From NCBI GenBank assembly GCA_021825235.1, contig JAKAIL010000004.1, positions 1-38,058 of the forward strand: DNA of 38,058 bases, in the 5' to 3' direction. Numbering within the stretch: the stretch's first letter is position 1; the number at the start of each line of letters is the position of its first letter. This DNA is from Bacteroidota bacterium. GTDB taxonomy: Bacteria > Bacteroidota > Ignavibacteria > Palsa-1295. The position numbers were made by a program, and so were the translations under genes. Below are positions 31,201 through 38,058 of the stretch, in pieces. The notes beneath the pieces were generated by a model. The model made no database searches, was not told where the DNA came from, and was given only the letters and a program-made list of their open reading frames with translations.

Positions 31201-32320
31201 GAACTAAAAAACGACCGCCATTCGGGTTCCCCCCGTTTGGCCCGGGGCCATTGAGGGCTAACCCACCGGTTCCAGCAGTACCAAAGCCCCCACCTCCACC
31301 GCCGAATTCCAGCGTAAACGGCTGGAGTTGTTCGCCTGCGCCCGACCCTCCACCATAACCACCCGCCCGAGTTGTGGTTTGAGCACTGACGCCGGCTGCT
31401 CCGCTCAATCCAAATGGTGCACCCGTTCCACCCCCGCCGCCAAGATCATCGGCAAAAACAGCACTTTGCCCACCAATAACGCCGGTCGCCGCACGCCCGC
31501 CCGCCGCAAGAGTTGCGGAGGAATCCGAGCCACTATTGCTAAGGGAATCGGCTGGGCAGCTTCCACCACCCGTAAAACCAATTCCGCCTGACCCCTGGAA
31601 TCCATGACCACCTCCGCCACCGCCTGGACCACCTTTTACCCCGCTGGCATCCACTGAAAGAGTGCTATTCGTAAGGCGAACTGGACCTTTCGAGAGTATG
31701 ACCACGGGCAAAAGCCGCGGATTGCTCGGAAGCGTGTCCGGGTTCTGTTCCGAGAAATGAATTGTGGCGTTCGTGGCTATGAGTGAATCCACAAGCAAGG
31801 TATTCTCCTGCGAAAGCTGGCCGAGTCCGCCGCCAATCGTTATGGGGCCGGACAATCTGCCAAGATGCTGCGGGGTATCGATAGAAAAGTCGATCGTATC
31901 CGAAAATTGCCCCACTTTAATACTATGTACAAGGAATGGAACCGTTCCCAATGCTGCATTCGGAAGAATGTAGGCCGGTACTTGCAAAAGCCTCCCGTTC
32001 CAACTCACTTCGATCGGCCCAAACACCACTCGATCACTATCCTCCGGATGGACAAGTACTATTTGCGAAAGCGAAGCAAGGCCATCGGTTCCGAACGGAC
32101 GAAGAGAATCTCGAGCAAGGATTTCGAGGACTACGTTCATTCCCGGCGCTGCCACGTCCGGGCGCACGGTTGCAATCGGAATCGTTTGATTAAACTGCGC
32201 GCTGCATGGTGCGGCGAAAGCGAGTAAGAACCAAAGGAAAACAAGATGGCGACTACGGAACACCGTTCCAGCCAAGTGCCAGCCTCTCCTGTTCATACTC
32301 CGAATTTTGCTCTTCCTCAT
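28298..32320 (-). CDS. Giant secreted choice-of-anchor D / Gly-rich protein with T9SS sorting domain
   Basis: 1340 residues. After a signal peptide (…FAAPCSAQ) come a beta region to about 215 and a Gly-rich, low-complexity block to about 480 (GGPGGGGGGHGFQGSGG...). Several choice-of-anchor D/ASH-type repeats follow, for example DTLNFGTVRVGRCKTLLLRIANEGED, SFDYACIGDSLFRSLTITSTGQDT and SFDSVLVGKCKNDSIVIGN. A cohesin-like segment is at about 1150-1260. The T9SS type A domain is at the end (ITPDPASEAASVTM ... IYDMTGHLVENIL ... YMLQINSMGWH). It is expected at the cell surface or outside. The ATG overlaps the upstream OmpA-gene stop as ATGA. Confidence 0.85.
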   Translation of the reverse strand: MRKSKIRSMNRRGWHLAGTVFRSRHLVFLWFLLAFAAPCSAQFNQTIPIATVRPDVAAPGMNVVLEILARDSLRPFGTDGLASLSQIVLVHPEDSDRVVFGPIEVSWNGRLLQVPAYILPNAALGTVPFLVHSIKVGQFSDTIDFSIDTPQHLGRLSGPITIGGGLGQLSQENTLLVDSLIATNATIHFSEQNPDTLPSNPRLLPVVILSKGPVRLTNSTLSVDASGVKGGPGGGGGGHGFQGSGGIGFTGGGSCPADSLSNSGSDSSATLAAGGRAATGVIGGQSAVFADDLGGGGGTGAPFGLSGAAGVSAQTTTRAGGYGGGSGAGEQLQPFTLEFGGGGGGFGTAGTGGLALNGPGPNGGNPNGGRFLVPLAGGSGGAAGKANAVADNSTIGGSGGGGGGALEITAFDSIICKGSVLSARGDSGTTGYKIAAGGGGGSGGSIYLEATDGVQTQQTSVRVEGGDSGQGAMSGLAGGSGGLGRVRIDGPSNLVPTPTLVPVWSEGISLSPIVQAPALGFVKISGVAPDTINTTDSIQIYYWTRHSAVQVVDTIRASDGSWSKWLPLAHDSLLFVAAMVQVYNPASSGSTYDYEPPWLMSNVSIGLIRHPASAFLVSVDTLNFGTVRVGRCKTLLLRIANEGEDPLILKGGTIPNSTHFSILPDTTVTIPAYHADTLEVEYCPTDTGAADATLSFVSNDSTNLPKLITLIGNGSAIHDSLVISPARLDFSRVRIDNCATDTVLLKSVGHDTLFLTQSTWSHPPFSLRLVPPDTALDSGAMAKLLVTFCPADTGTFYYAPVLDGRGDTLSIVGHGILRRARSMIFDSVGTICMGHSTVVFDTVQNLGNDTISIISIEGHHIPKRLLGNILRPDSFVIIPIMVPADTLGKFADTVSILLPDSVLSTIIVYQVSGASLFLNHSSVSFDYACIGDSLFRSLTITSTGQDTLELSNFSIQLPFRLLDSIRSLPPGAVDSLLFEFRPQPADTVMQTDTFFFTATVNGCDSAIAIPVSGSGLDSGLAAEPLSFDSVLVGKCKNDSIVIGNPCGPTAILDTAILANKDFTIISTFPDTVYSPQGARLTIQFCPSHAGMDMDTATLVFRSGVRIADVLSGVGIIRANPWAHFTVSSTTVPLDTQAIISIRLDSSSLTGKHPIKAIVTFDPTVLSLVSSFGPIATPVRADSVTFSDPALDFSKSSMGESIESLTWNTLAGPRSVSPVDLSVSVLDTFVNVQVQNGSVTLTECHGLEGQLASGGSYTLGTITPDPASEAASVTMQLGGDGYVEATIYDMTGHLVENILQETLQQGSYQLRIPTTSLASGRYMLQINSMGWHASAPFVVQR

Positions 32321-34524
32321 GGCTCACGCTCGATAGTAATGTTAACTGTACGGGAGAAGAAACGTCCCTCGGGTAAACTATTATCATAAAGTATATCTCG
32401 CGAGCCATGACCCTCGATATGAATATCGGAAGGAATCGTTGCTCCTTCGGACTGAAGCATTTGGTCAAGCCTATCGCGGACCGCATCGGCACGGGCGGTG
32501 CTGAGTTCGTCATTATGGACCGGTTCGCCGGTCTCATCGGTATAGCCCTGGATGAGCACGCGGCGCACCGGAATTTTCGGGATCATTTCTGCGGCACTTC
32601 GAATCGAACGCTCATTATTGGAATTGAGTGACGCTTCATCGAAGCCAAACAAAATAAGGCTGAACCGCTCGATGCGCTCCGGTCGATTACCCTTGATATG
32701 AATAACGTCAAGGGGAATGCTGGAATGCGCATGAGCATGATTGCCGGTAGAATCCCAGACATCGTAATCTATCTCGAGCGAATCCCGGAGCTTTTTGAGG
32801 ATGGCCTCCGTCGGTGCCCACACCTTTTCTTCCTGTTGCGATGTAGCGGTCGTGCTAAATGTTTGAAGTTCCACTCCCCCAGCACTGATCGCCGCGAAGG
32901 TCCGAAGAATATCCGATTCCGACACAGTGGGAATTAATCGGATTTGGTCCGGAGTTGCAAGGTGCTCGATATTGGTAACGATTACTGGGTCCAATACGTG
33001 AAGATTGACGGCGCTGTTAGATACCAATCGCATCTCCACACGGCGGTCCTCGGCACGGCCAGCTTCGTTCGAGACTGGGCTCGGCTTTCCCGGCAAAAGC
33101 ATAGCCTCGACTTTCAATCGAGTAGGTTCGATTTTCCAAATGTTTACCAGGTAATTCTTCACTGCTTCTGCCCGTGCATGTGCCAGTGCAAGCAATGCTT
33201 TCGTGGTGCGGACCTCATGCACGTTCGCTGTTTTATCATCGGTGTTATCCGTCGTGCCGGTAAGGATAAGTTTAGCCTCCGGATATTTACGCAGGCGATC
33301 GCCAATGATATTCAACGTCTCTCGATAGAGGGCCATGAGCGAAATATCGTGCCGGTCGGTGGAACCTTGAAACTCCTGCTCCGCCGCTTCTGCAGAGGCA
33401 TAGGTCACATAACGGCTCGGGAATTTATCCGATCCCGGATCGAAAAAGATATAATTGAGAATGGGATCTGCATTGCGTGTACGAACTTCCTCGACCGTCA
33501 TTCGCACGACATTGGATTCGACTCCGGACCTTGAAACCGCGACGGCACGGATAGAAGCGTTCAGTTTCGGTGCTGGCGGCGGTAGAACAGGCGGTGGAGC
33601 TGGAACTCGAATTTCCCGCTTCACAAAAACGGGATAGGCTTCCGTTCGTGGTGTGAGATCGAATAAAAGGGCAAGGTTCGCATGCAATTCCACTGCGTGC
33701 CAATAACTCATGCTTCCGAGCCAACTTGGGCTTGTGGCAGCATCGCCACCGAATGGAATGCTAAAGCTTATTCCGGGCCGCGCATGGAGCGTCCTGGAAA
33801 GCGGCACCTCGTAGCTTGCGCCAATCGAAAGCGTTGGGAACACCGCAAGATGATTGAAAAGCTTCCCGGTCGAGAGAATGGTATCGAGCTTGCCACTTTC
33901 AAGCAATGGGCCGGCTTCTGCGTGGCTTACAGAATTGACATAGTGTTGTAAGAATAGAATTCCCAGATCCAGTCCCGCTTCAAATCGGAAATTATTTGCT
34001 GCTTGGTACTCGAAAGATCCGCCAAAGCCAACTTCATCTAAGGTCGTCGCAATCTCGTACCGAATGCTGTCCGGCCCGAGGGTATTCGTCTGTGAGTTAT
34101 AGCGCTTTATGGGAAGGAACCACTGGAAATCAGGCCGGTGTAGATTCCAAAAGAGGCTGGGCTTAACTGAGAACGGCGAAGCATCACCCCAAAGAGGCAT
34201 ATCTGCAAAGGTGCGCAACGAAGAAAATCCGTTCCAGGAGCCCGTCGAATAAAAATCGCACCCCTTCGGTGCAAGCCACTCAGGAAAATTCGCGCCTGAG
34301 TACCATCCCCAGGTAAAGCTGCCTTCAAGCCCCACCTGAAGCGGTTTATGATGGAGAAGGTACATCGTTTGGACTAATGTATCGCGAGTGATATATCCGG
34401 TTCCATTTTCGCCAGGCTGCGCAACTGCCGCAGAAGGGACAAACCAGACCAACCAACTTATACTAAACGCGAGGAGCGCTTCGTATCGGAGAAGTAATGT
34501 TCGGCCCTTCATTCTCAGCAACAT
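32317..34524 (-). CDS. Envelope protein with beta-barrel and two OmpA-like domains
   Basis: 735 residues from the ATG at 34524; a GTG at 34536 is possible. It has a signal peptide (…VPSAAVAQ), a beta-barrel-like region to about 300, a Pro-rich linker (VPAPPPVLPPPAPK), and then two OmpA/MotB-type peptidoglycan-binding domains. The first is near residues 400-500 (LILTGTTDNTDDK ... HARAEAVKNYLV ... GRAEDRRVEMRLV). The second is at the C-terminus (VLIQGYTDETGE ... ARADAVRDRLDQML ... RTVNITIE). It would anchor the outer membrane to the wall. It is co-transcribed with the giant T9SS protein (ATGA overlap). Confidence 0.85.
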   Translation of the reverse strand: MLLRMKGRTLLLRYEALLAFSISWLVWFVPSAAVAQPGENGTGYITRDTLVQTMYLLHHKPLQVGLEGSFTWGWYSGANFPEWLAPKGCDFYSTGSWNGFSSLRTFADMPLWGDASPFSVKPSLFWNLHRPDFQWFLPIKRYNSQTNTLGPDSIRYEIATTLDEVGFGGSFEYQAANNFRFEAGLDLGILFLQHYVNSVSHAEAGPLLESGKLDTILSTGKLFNHLAVFPTLSIGASYEVPLSRTLHARPGISFSIPFGGDAATSPSWLGSMSYWHAVELHANLALLFDLTPRTEAYPVFVKREIRVPAPPPVLPPPAPKLNASIRAVAVSRSGVESNVVRMTVEEVRTRNADPILNYIFFDPGSDKFPSRYVTYASAEAAEQEFQGSTDRHDISLMALYRETLNIIGDRLRKYPEAKLILTGTTDNTDDKTANVHEVRTTKALLALAHARAEAVKNYLVNIWKIEPTRLKVEAMLLPGKPSPVSNEAGRAEDRRVEMRLVSNSAVNLHVLDPVIVTNIEHLATPDQIRLIPTVSESDILRTFAAISAGGVELQTFSTTATSQQEEKVWAPTEAILKKLRDSLEIDYDVWDSTGNHAHAHSSIPLDVIHIKGNRPERIERFSLILFGFDEASLNSNNERSIRSAAEMIPKIPVRRVLIQGYTDETGEPVHNDELSTARADAVRDRLDQMLQSEGATIPSDIHIEGHGSRDILYDNSLPEGRFFSRTVNITIEREP

Positions 34525-34585
34525 AACGGGCCGCACCGCGAATTATTTCCTGCAACACATCCAGAACAGAGCCTTGCCGGAAATT

Positions 34586-34646
34586 AAAAGCCCGCCTTGG
34601 ATCGGAGGAGAACTTCTCCGTCCTATAGTCCGTCCAAGGCGGGTTT
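34586..34646 (-). terminator. Two-stem terminator or attenuator between the anti-sigma and OmpA genes
   Basis: An 11-bp outer stem (CCCGCCTTGGA 34591-34601 with TCCAAGGCGGG 34633-34643) encloses a smaller stem (CGGAG...CTCCG). The minus-strand product ends in CTTTTAA. It can end the sigma/anti-sigma transcript. Because it lies upstream of the OmpA-type gene it could also attenuate read-through into it. Confidence 0.7.
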
Positions 34647-34666
34647 CGAGATGAGATGTGTTAGAT

Positions 34667-34686
34667 ACACATGGATTCCCATGTGT
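34667..34686. promoter_or_regulatory. 8-bp-arm palindrome upstream of the OmpA-type gene
   Basis: ACACATGG-attc-CCATGTGT, a perfect hairpin or operator-like element. It touches a TGTAAC hexamer (minus strand, 34685-34690) that resembles the -35 box of ECF-type promoters. Confidence 0.3.
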
Positions 34687-34721
34687 TACATTCATGCAAG
34701 CAGGTCGTCCCAAATAATCCC

Positions 34722-35384
34722 TTACGGCTGTTTTACAATGGTCGGCGGCACGATGCTGACGTTTCCGCCACCTGCCGTTCCTACGATCTGTTTTTGCGCT
34801 GTCGCCGTATGATTAACGTTCTTGACAGCAGAGCGCTGTAGGTGGCTCGCATGATGAACCGCCGGAGCGGATGAAGCAGATATACTTTGTACTACGGGTG
34901 CCGGTGCAGCAACCGCTGGTTCGGTAACTGTGGACACCGTCGTTGCCGGGGCTGGAATACCCCCAGGATTCCTTACCTGAACCATGGCGGCTTTTGCAAC
35001 TGGTGCGGCTGGTTCTGTAAGGGAGTGAACGCCATAGCCTGCAAGCGCCGAGATTGAGATGCCTGCCGCTGTAATGAGCGTGCTCATCTTCGTCGCAAAA
35101 AGCGACTTAACGAATGAACGTCCGGCAAGCCGCGGAGCGGCGCTGGATTTACTCGCCGTGCTGGCCGCTATGCCAAGACCGATCGTCGCAAAGACGGTGG
35201 AGCGCAGCCGATGGGGCGGATTCATCGTCACCTCGTCGTGGTGTAATACCTTCTTGAGCACAAGCTCCGAGCGGAAGGACTTCCGAAGCCCTTCGCTGGC
35301 CGCCAGCGAAATCAGGAATTCCTGCTCCTGCTCGGCATTCAGCTCGTTATCGATATAAGAACTAATACGTTCGTCGTGTGTCAT
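34722..35384 (-). CDS. Probable transmembrane anti-sigma factor
   Basis: 220 residues. The N-terminal 70 residues (MTHDERISSYIDNELNAEQEQEFLISLAASEGLRK) match the pattern of short anti-sigma domains. One transmembrane segment (TLITAAGISISALAGYGVHSL) is near residue 115. The C-terminal half is outside the membrane and Ala/Pro/Val-rich (EPAVAAPAPVVQSISASSAP). The gene starts 8 bp after the ECF sigma gene, the standard sigma/anti-sigma pairing. I see no His/Cys zinc motif. Confidence 0.75.
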   Translation of the reverse strand: MTHDERISSYIDNELNAEQEQEFLISLAASEGLRKSFRSELVLKKVLHHDEVTMNPPHRLRSTVFATIGLGIAASTASKSSAAPRLAGRSFVKSLFATKMSTLITAAGISISALAGYGVHSLTEPAAPVAKAAMVQVRNPGGIPAPATTVSTVTEPAVAAPAPVVQSISASSAPAVHHASHLQRSAVKNVNHTATAQKQIVGTAGGGNVSIVPPTIVKQP

Positions 35385-35392
35385 AATCTCAT

Positions 35393-36058
35393 CTATTCGG
35401 TAGAATTCTTCAGATCCAACCAGGCGCCAATCACCTTTCGAAGCCGCTCGCGGGCTCGCCAGGCTCGCGTTTTTGCGGTCACCATTACCGTCCCGGTAAT
35501 GGCGGCTACCTCCTCATAGGAATAGCCGAAATATTCCCTAAGTACGAAGGCTTCCCGCTGTTCGATCGGGAGCTTCATCAACGCCCGTTCGACCATATCC
35601 CGCATATCAGCCTCGTCCACCTCGTGGCTTCGGGCCACCAGCTCGACCTCGAACGGCGCATCGTCCGTAGAAAGGCTCGGCAGCAGTTTCCTGTCCCTAA
35701 TGGCATTTATCGAAAGATTTCGCGCCACCGTGAAGAGCAGGCCAGAAAAACGCCGGACTGCCTTCATTTCGCCACGGAGCCGATACATCCGGATCCACAC
35801 GTCCTGAAATACATCCTCAGCGTCGCTTTTCGACCCCATAAGGCGCACGATATACAGGTAAAGTGGCCGCTCGAATGTGTCGTACAAGGCCCGGAATGCA
35901 TCATCGTTTCCATTCAGAAAGCTTATGAAAGCTTCCGTATGGGTATCGATTTTAGCGGAATCAGATCCATTGTCAAAAGGAAAAATACCGGCTGCAAGAT
36001 CCAGCGGATCCGCAGGCGGAATTCCATGGGAAACCTCTTTAGTCCGATCTTCAGGCAT
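35393..36058 (-). CDS. ECF-family RNA polymerase sigma factor
   Basis: 221 residues from the ATG at 36058 (a TTG at 36070 adds four). The N-terminal 45 residues are non-conserved and acidic. Region 2 is FRALYDTFERPLYLYIVRLMGSKSDAEDVFQDVWIRMYR, with the AEDVFQDVW signature. Region 4 is LMKLPIEQREAFVLREYFGYSYEEVAAITGTVMVTAKTRAWRARERL. It redirects RNA polymerase to envelope-response promoters. It is followed at 8 bp by its probable anti-sigma factor. Confidence 0.93.
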   Translation of the reverse strand: MPEDRTKEVSHGIPPADPLDLAAGIFPFDNGSDSAKIDTHTEAFISFLNGNDDAFRALYDTFERPLYLYIVRLMGSKSDAEDVFQDVWIRMYRLRGEMKAVRRFSGLLFTVARNLSINAIRDRKLLPSLSTDDAPFEVELVARSHEVDEADMRDMVERALMKLPIEQREAFVLREYFGYSYEEVAAITGTVMVTAKTRAWRARERLRKVIGAWLDLKNSTE

Positions 36059-36129
36059 ATCAAATCGCAACCACCGAATAGGCTTATATAATGCCCTCTA
36101 GACGGCTGACTTCTTCCCTTTATGGGAGC

Positions 36130-36156
36130 GACACATGAACCACCCCAAAAGTTACA
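36130..36156 (-). promoter_or_regulatory. ECF-type promoter candidate upstream of the sigma gene
   Basis: On the minus strand TGTAACTTTT (36147-36156) precedes a TGTC (36130-36133) after about 13 bases. This resembles known ECF promoters (TGTAAC ... CGnC), and it is 72 bp from the sigma ATG. Autoregulation is common in this family. The call rests on pattern only. Confidence 0.4.
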
Positions 36157-36183
36157 AGAGGTCATAAAAAAATACTATACAGC

Positions 36184-37452
36184 CTAAAGAGCCTCGGATT
36201 TTCTGCGAAGCCGCGCCGCAAAAAATCCATCGCAGCCTTTCTCGTCGGGACGGGTACGAAGGATTTCCTCCAATGTGAATTCAGGGTATTTGCCGGTTAA
36301 CCATTCTACCTGATCTTCTCCTTCTTCACGGAGCAGAGAACACGTCGCATAGAGGAGGGTGCCGCCCCGCTTTACAAAATGCAGGTTCTCTTCCAATATC
36401 GCTCGTTGCTTGGAAATGAGTTCCACAATCATTTGTTCCGTCAGCAGCCATTTAATTCCAGGATTCCTTCGTAGGGTTCCCGTTCCCGTGCAGGGCGCAT
36501 CAACCAGAACAAGATCGAACCAGGCAGCTTTATCGCTGAATGCCTTCTCCTTATCATCGGGTAGCACAACTCGAATATTTTGCGCGCCACTCCGGCTTGC
36601 GCGCTGCTGCAATGCGTCGAGCTTGCGAGGATCGACATCGGTGGCAAAAATCTCTCCCCGGTTCTTCATCAGCACCGAAAGATGGAGGGTTTTTCCGCCC
36701 GCACCGGCACAGGTATCGAGAACTTTTATTGCCGTCTTGCGAATCTCCGCAAAGGGCGCAATGAGCTGGCTGGCCTCGTCCTGCACTTCGAAAGCACCGC
36801 GTTTGAAGGCCGGTAAACTAAAGACGTTCACGCGGCGCTCCAGTACCAATGCTTCCGGCGAAATAAGCGAAAGCGACGTTTTACATCCCTCGCTCCAAAG
36901 TTCGTCTTGCAATGCATCTCGGGAAGTGAGGAGTGTATTCGTGCGCACCGTAGTCGGAGCTTCTTCATTGAGGGCCGCAAGAATCGGTTCCACGCGATCC
37001 GGGCCGTATTCTTCCGCCACACGATGGACAAACCACTCAGGGAACGAATACAAAACACCGAGGCGCTCCGCAACCGGTAATGGCTCCAGGCGAGCCGTCT
37101 CGCAAGTGCGGTCCGCTAAACATTCGAGCGCGGTGAGTGCCAGATCATACTTGCCGAAAATATACTGCGCCGTAGTGGGATCGGTTCCCTTATAAAGGAT
37201 GGCATACGCGGCTATGAGACGCTCGGAGGTAACGCTTTTATCGTCGAAGCAATGTTGTACGAGCGATTCGAGCCTGCGCCAATTCTTGATAGTTCCAAAA
37301 TACGCTTCGGCAATAAAGCGCCGATCTTTGGCTCCCAAATATTTTCGGCCCATGTAAAACCTCCGGATAAGCGCATCCGCCGGGATAGCCGGATTCGCCC
37401 GGAATTGAGAAAATGCCTCAATGGCATGACCGTACAGGCTCGATGGCAGCAT
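36184..37452 (-). CDS. rsmB: RsmB/NOP2-type 16S rRNA cytosine-C5 methyltransferase
   Basis: 422 residues from the ATG at 37452; a TTG at 37500 is less likely. The N-terminal NusB-like helical domain (residues 1-130) is followed by a SAM-dependent methyltransferase fold: VLDTCAGAGGKTLHL, FATDVDPRKLDALQQR and LVLVDAPCTGTGTLRRNPGIKW with the PC cysteine. The catalytic-cysteine block is LLYATCSLLREEGEDQVEWL (TCS motif). This gives m5C at position 967 of 16S rRNA in E. coli RsmB. RsmF-like targets cannot be excluded. Confidence 0.9.
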   Translation of the reverse strand: MLPSSLYGHAIEAFSQFRANPAIPADALIRRFYMGRKYLGAKDRRFIAEAYFGTIKNWRRLESLVQHCFDDKSVTSERLIAAYAILYKGTDPTTAQYIFGKYDLALTALECLADRTCETARLEPLPVAERLGVLYSFPEWFVHRVAEEYGPDRVEPILAALNEEAPTTVRTNTLLTSRDALQDELWSEGCKTSLSLISPEALVLERRVNVFSLPAFKRGAFEVQDEASQLIAPFAEIRKTAIKVLDTCAGAGGKTLHLSVLMKNRGEIFATDVDPRKLDALQQRASRSGAQNIRVVLPDDKEKAFSDKAAWFDLVLVDAPCTGTGTLRRNPGIKWLLTEQMIVELISKQRAILEENLHFVKRGGTLLYATCSLLREEGEDQVEWLTGKYPEFTLEEILRTRPDEKGCDGFFAARLRRKSEAL

Positions 37453-37617
37453 AGCGCACCCGAACAACTCCAACTGCCATTTTGATTGCGAAAATGGCAA
37501 ATGTCGATCTTATCCACAAAAATATGTGGATAACCTACTTTTCTGTACGGAGCTTTTATGGTGCCCCAATTGGGCTATTTTCAGCATCTTGGGAACTATA
37601 CGATTTTCTTTTTGAAA

Positions 37618-37887
37618 TCAATCCAATTGCAGCAATTTGTTTCGCTCCTTAATGCTTTTCTTATAGGCGCCTTCAATCAGAAATAAATATGGTCTTACTT
37701 TCAAAGCGCGGGCAATTTCAATAAGCTTATTAACTGTAACGTTGCGCTCTCCTCTTTCGATATAGCCGATGTAATTCGGATGCAGTCTCGCCTCTTCACC
37801 TAATCTGGCTTGGGACCAGCCACGCTTCATTCGAAAGCCCCGGACATTATCGCCGATGATTGCACTGATCCTCATCTTAAGTGTCAT
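37618..37887 (-). CDS. XRE-family helix-turn-helix regulator
   Basis: 89 residues with one HTH_3 domain: GDNVRGFRMKRGWSQARLGEEARLHPNYIGYIERGERNVTVNKLIEIARALKVRPYLFL. The helix-turn-helix is at about residues 24-45. A short charged C-terminal tail (KKSIKERNKLLQLD) follows. It is of the small C.AhdI-like size seen in restriction-control proteins, but no restriction gene is visible before the window ends. The first XRE gene at 6892 is of a similar size. Confidence 0.85.
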   Translation of the reverse strand: MTLKMRISAIIGDNVRGFRMKRGWSQARLGEEARLHPNYIGYIERGERNVTVNKLIEIARALKVRPYLFLIEGAYKKSIKERNKLLQLD

Positions 37888-37941
37888 TTCATTGCAAATC
37901 TCCGACCCGCGCTGGAAGTCTAAAATTCAATTTCTGTAGCC

Positions 37942-37984
37942 GCACAATAGAAATGTCATGGTTTTAGGCACAATAGAAATGTCA
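37942..37984. repeat. Tandem 17-bp direct repeats near a possible IS end
   Basis: GCACAATAGAAATGTCA occurs at 37942-37958 and 37968-37984, 9 bp apart. Repeated short motifs of this kind are found at the ends of some IS21-like elements. No transposase is visible inside the window. Confidence 0.5.
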
Positions 37985-38019
37985 GGGTTTCTGTATGCCT
38001 TGATGTGTGTGCTCGACCG

Positions 38020-38058
38020 GTCTAAACGCTGGAGGCCGTAGGCCGACAGCGTTTAGAC
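38020..38058. repeat. Long hairpin at the right edge of the window
   Basis: GTCTAAACGCTG and CAGCGTTTAGAC are perfect 12-bp complementary arms around an inner GGCC-gta-GGCC. The structure ends on the last base of the window, so it may be longer. It could be a REP-type repeat or part of a mobile element. Confidence 0.6.

Noticed and set aside
30900-31660. CRISPR-like or satellite repeats in the Gly-rich region
   Set aside because: The repetition comes from Gly codons in a continuous reading frame; spacing and sequence are irregular.
36359-37195. 278-codon plus-strand open frame over the rsmB gene
   Set aside because: It is antisense to a clear methyltransferase, is Ser/Arg-biased and shows no domain.
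38020-38058. Integron attC site
   Set aside because: The arms begin with GTCTAAAC and end with GTTTAGAC, close to but not matching RYYYAAC/GTTRRRY. The total is only 39 bp with no L boxes, so it is kept as a generic hairpin.

Overview
The window reads as a chromosomal segment of a Gram-negative bacterium of the Bacteroidota / Chlorobi / 'Candidatus Kapabacteria' side of the FCB group. This is an inference. It rests on several proteins with type IX secretion (T9SS) C-terminal sorting domains, choice-of-anchor D repeats, OmpA-family and other outer-membrane proteins, lipoproteins, and an MEP isoprenoid pathway. Genes are dense, operons are short, ATGA start/stop overlaps are common, and composition is near 50% GC. 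I saw no rRNA, tRNA, CRISPR array or prophage.

Layout. 1-3221 (+): end of a LivF-like ABC ATPase, a flippase-like membrane protein and queA. 3216-5913 (-): plsY, gpsA and a Gfo/Idh/MocA oxidoreductase, a phospholipid-precursor operon. 6105-7137: a frameshifted T9SS cargo gene and a divergent XRE regulator around a 16-bp palindrome. 7149-9726 (-): APC permease and ispD. 9867-12374: an outer-membrane protein, a lipoprotein and a membrane protein split by a frameshift at a canonical slippery heptamer. 12432-14081 (-): yajC then ribBA. 14250-17365 (+): PTS IIA, hisS, a protein with a histone-H1-like tail, and a cupin.

17161-22772 is the most unusual part. A unit of about 2.8 kb is present twice in tandem. 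Each unit holds a cupin 3' part, a secreted BNR/T9SS protein, a Cys-rich secreted protein and the 3' part of lat. The join has a 2-bp microhomology. A 126-bp leader block is identical in both units while the two secreted proteins have diverged clearly. The truncated cupin and lat fragments differ from the intact genes mostly at synonymous sites. This looks like two alleles of one variable secreted-protein locus placed side by side.

22525-28287: lat, a MITE-like nested inverted repeat running into the start of ispE, ispE itself, a lipoprotein, purB, a small secreted protein with its own terminator, and an SDR. 28298-36058 (-): an ECF sigma factor, its probable anti-sigma factor, a double-OmpA-domain envelope protein and a 1340-residue T9SS surface protein, probably an envelope regulon. 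36184-37887 (-): an rsmB-type rRNA methyltransferase and a second XRE regulator. The right edge (37942-38058) has tandem 17-bp repeats and a long hairpin that may be the end of a mobile element.

The genes combine housekeeping (lipid, isoprenoid, riboflavin, purine, tRNA/rRNA modification) with accessory cell-surface and secreted functions. Most oddities are in the accessory parts.
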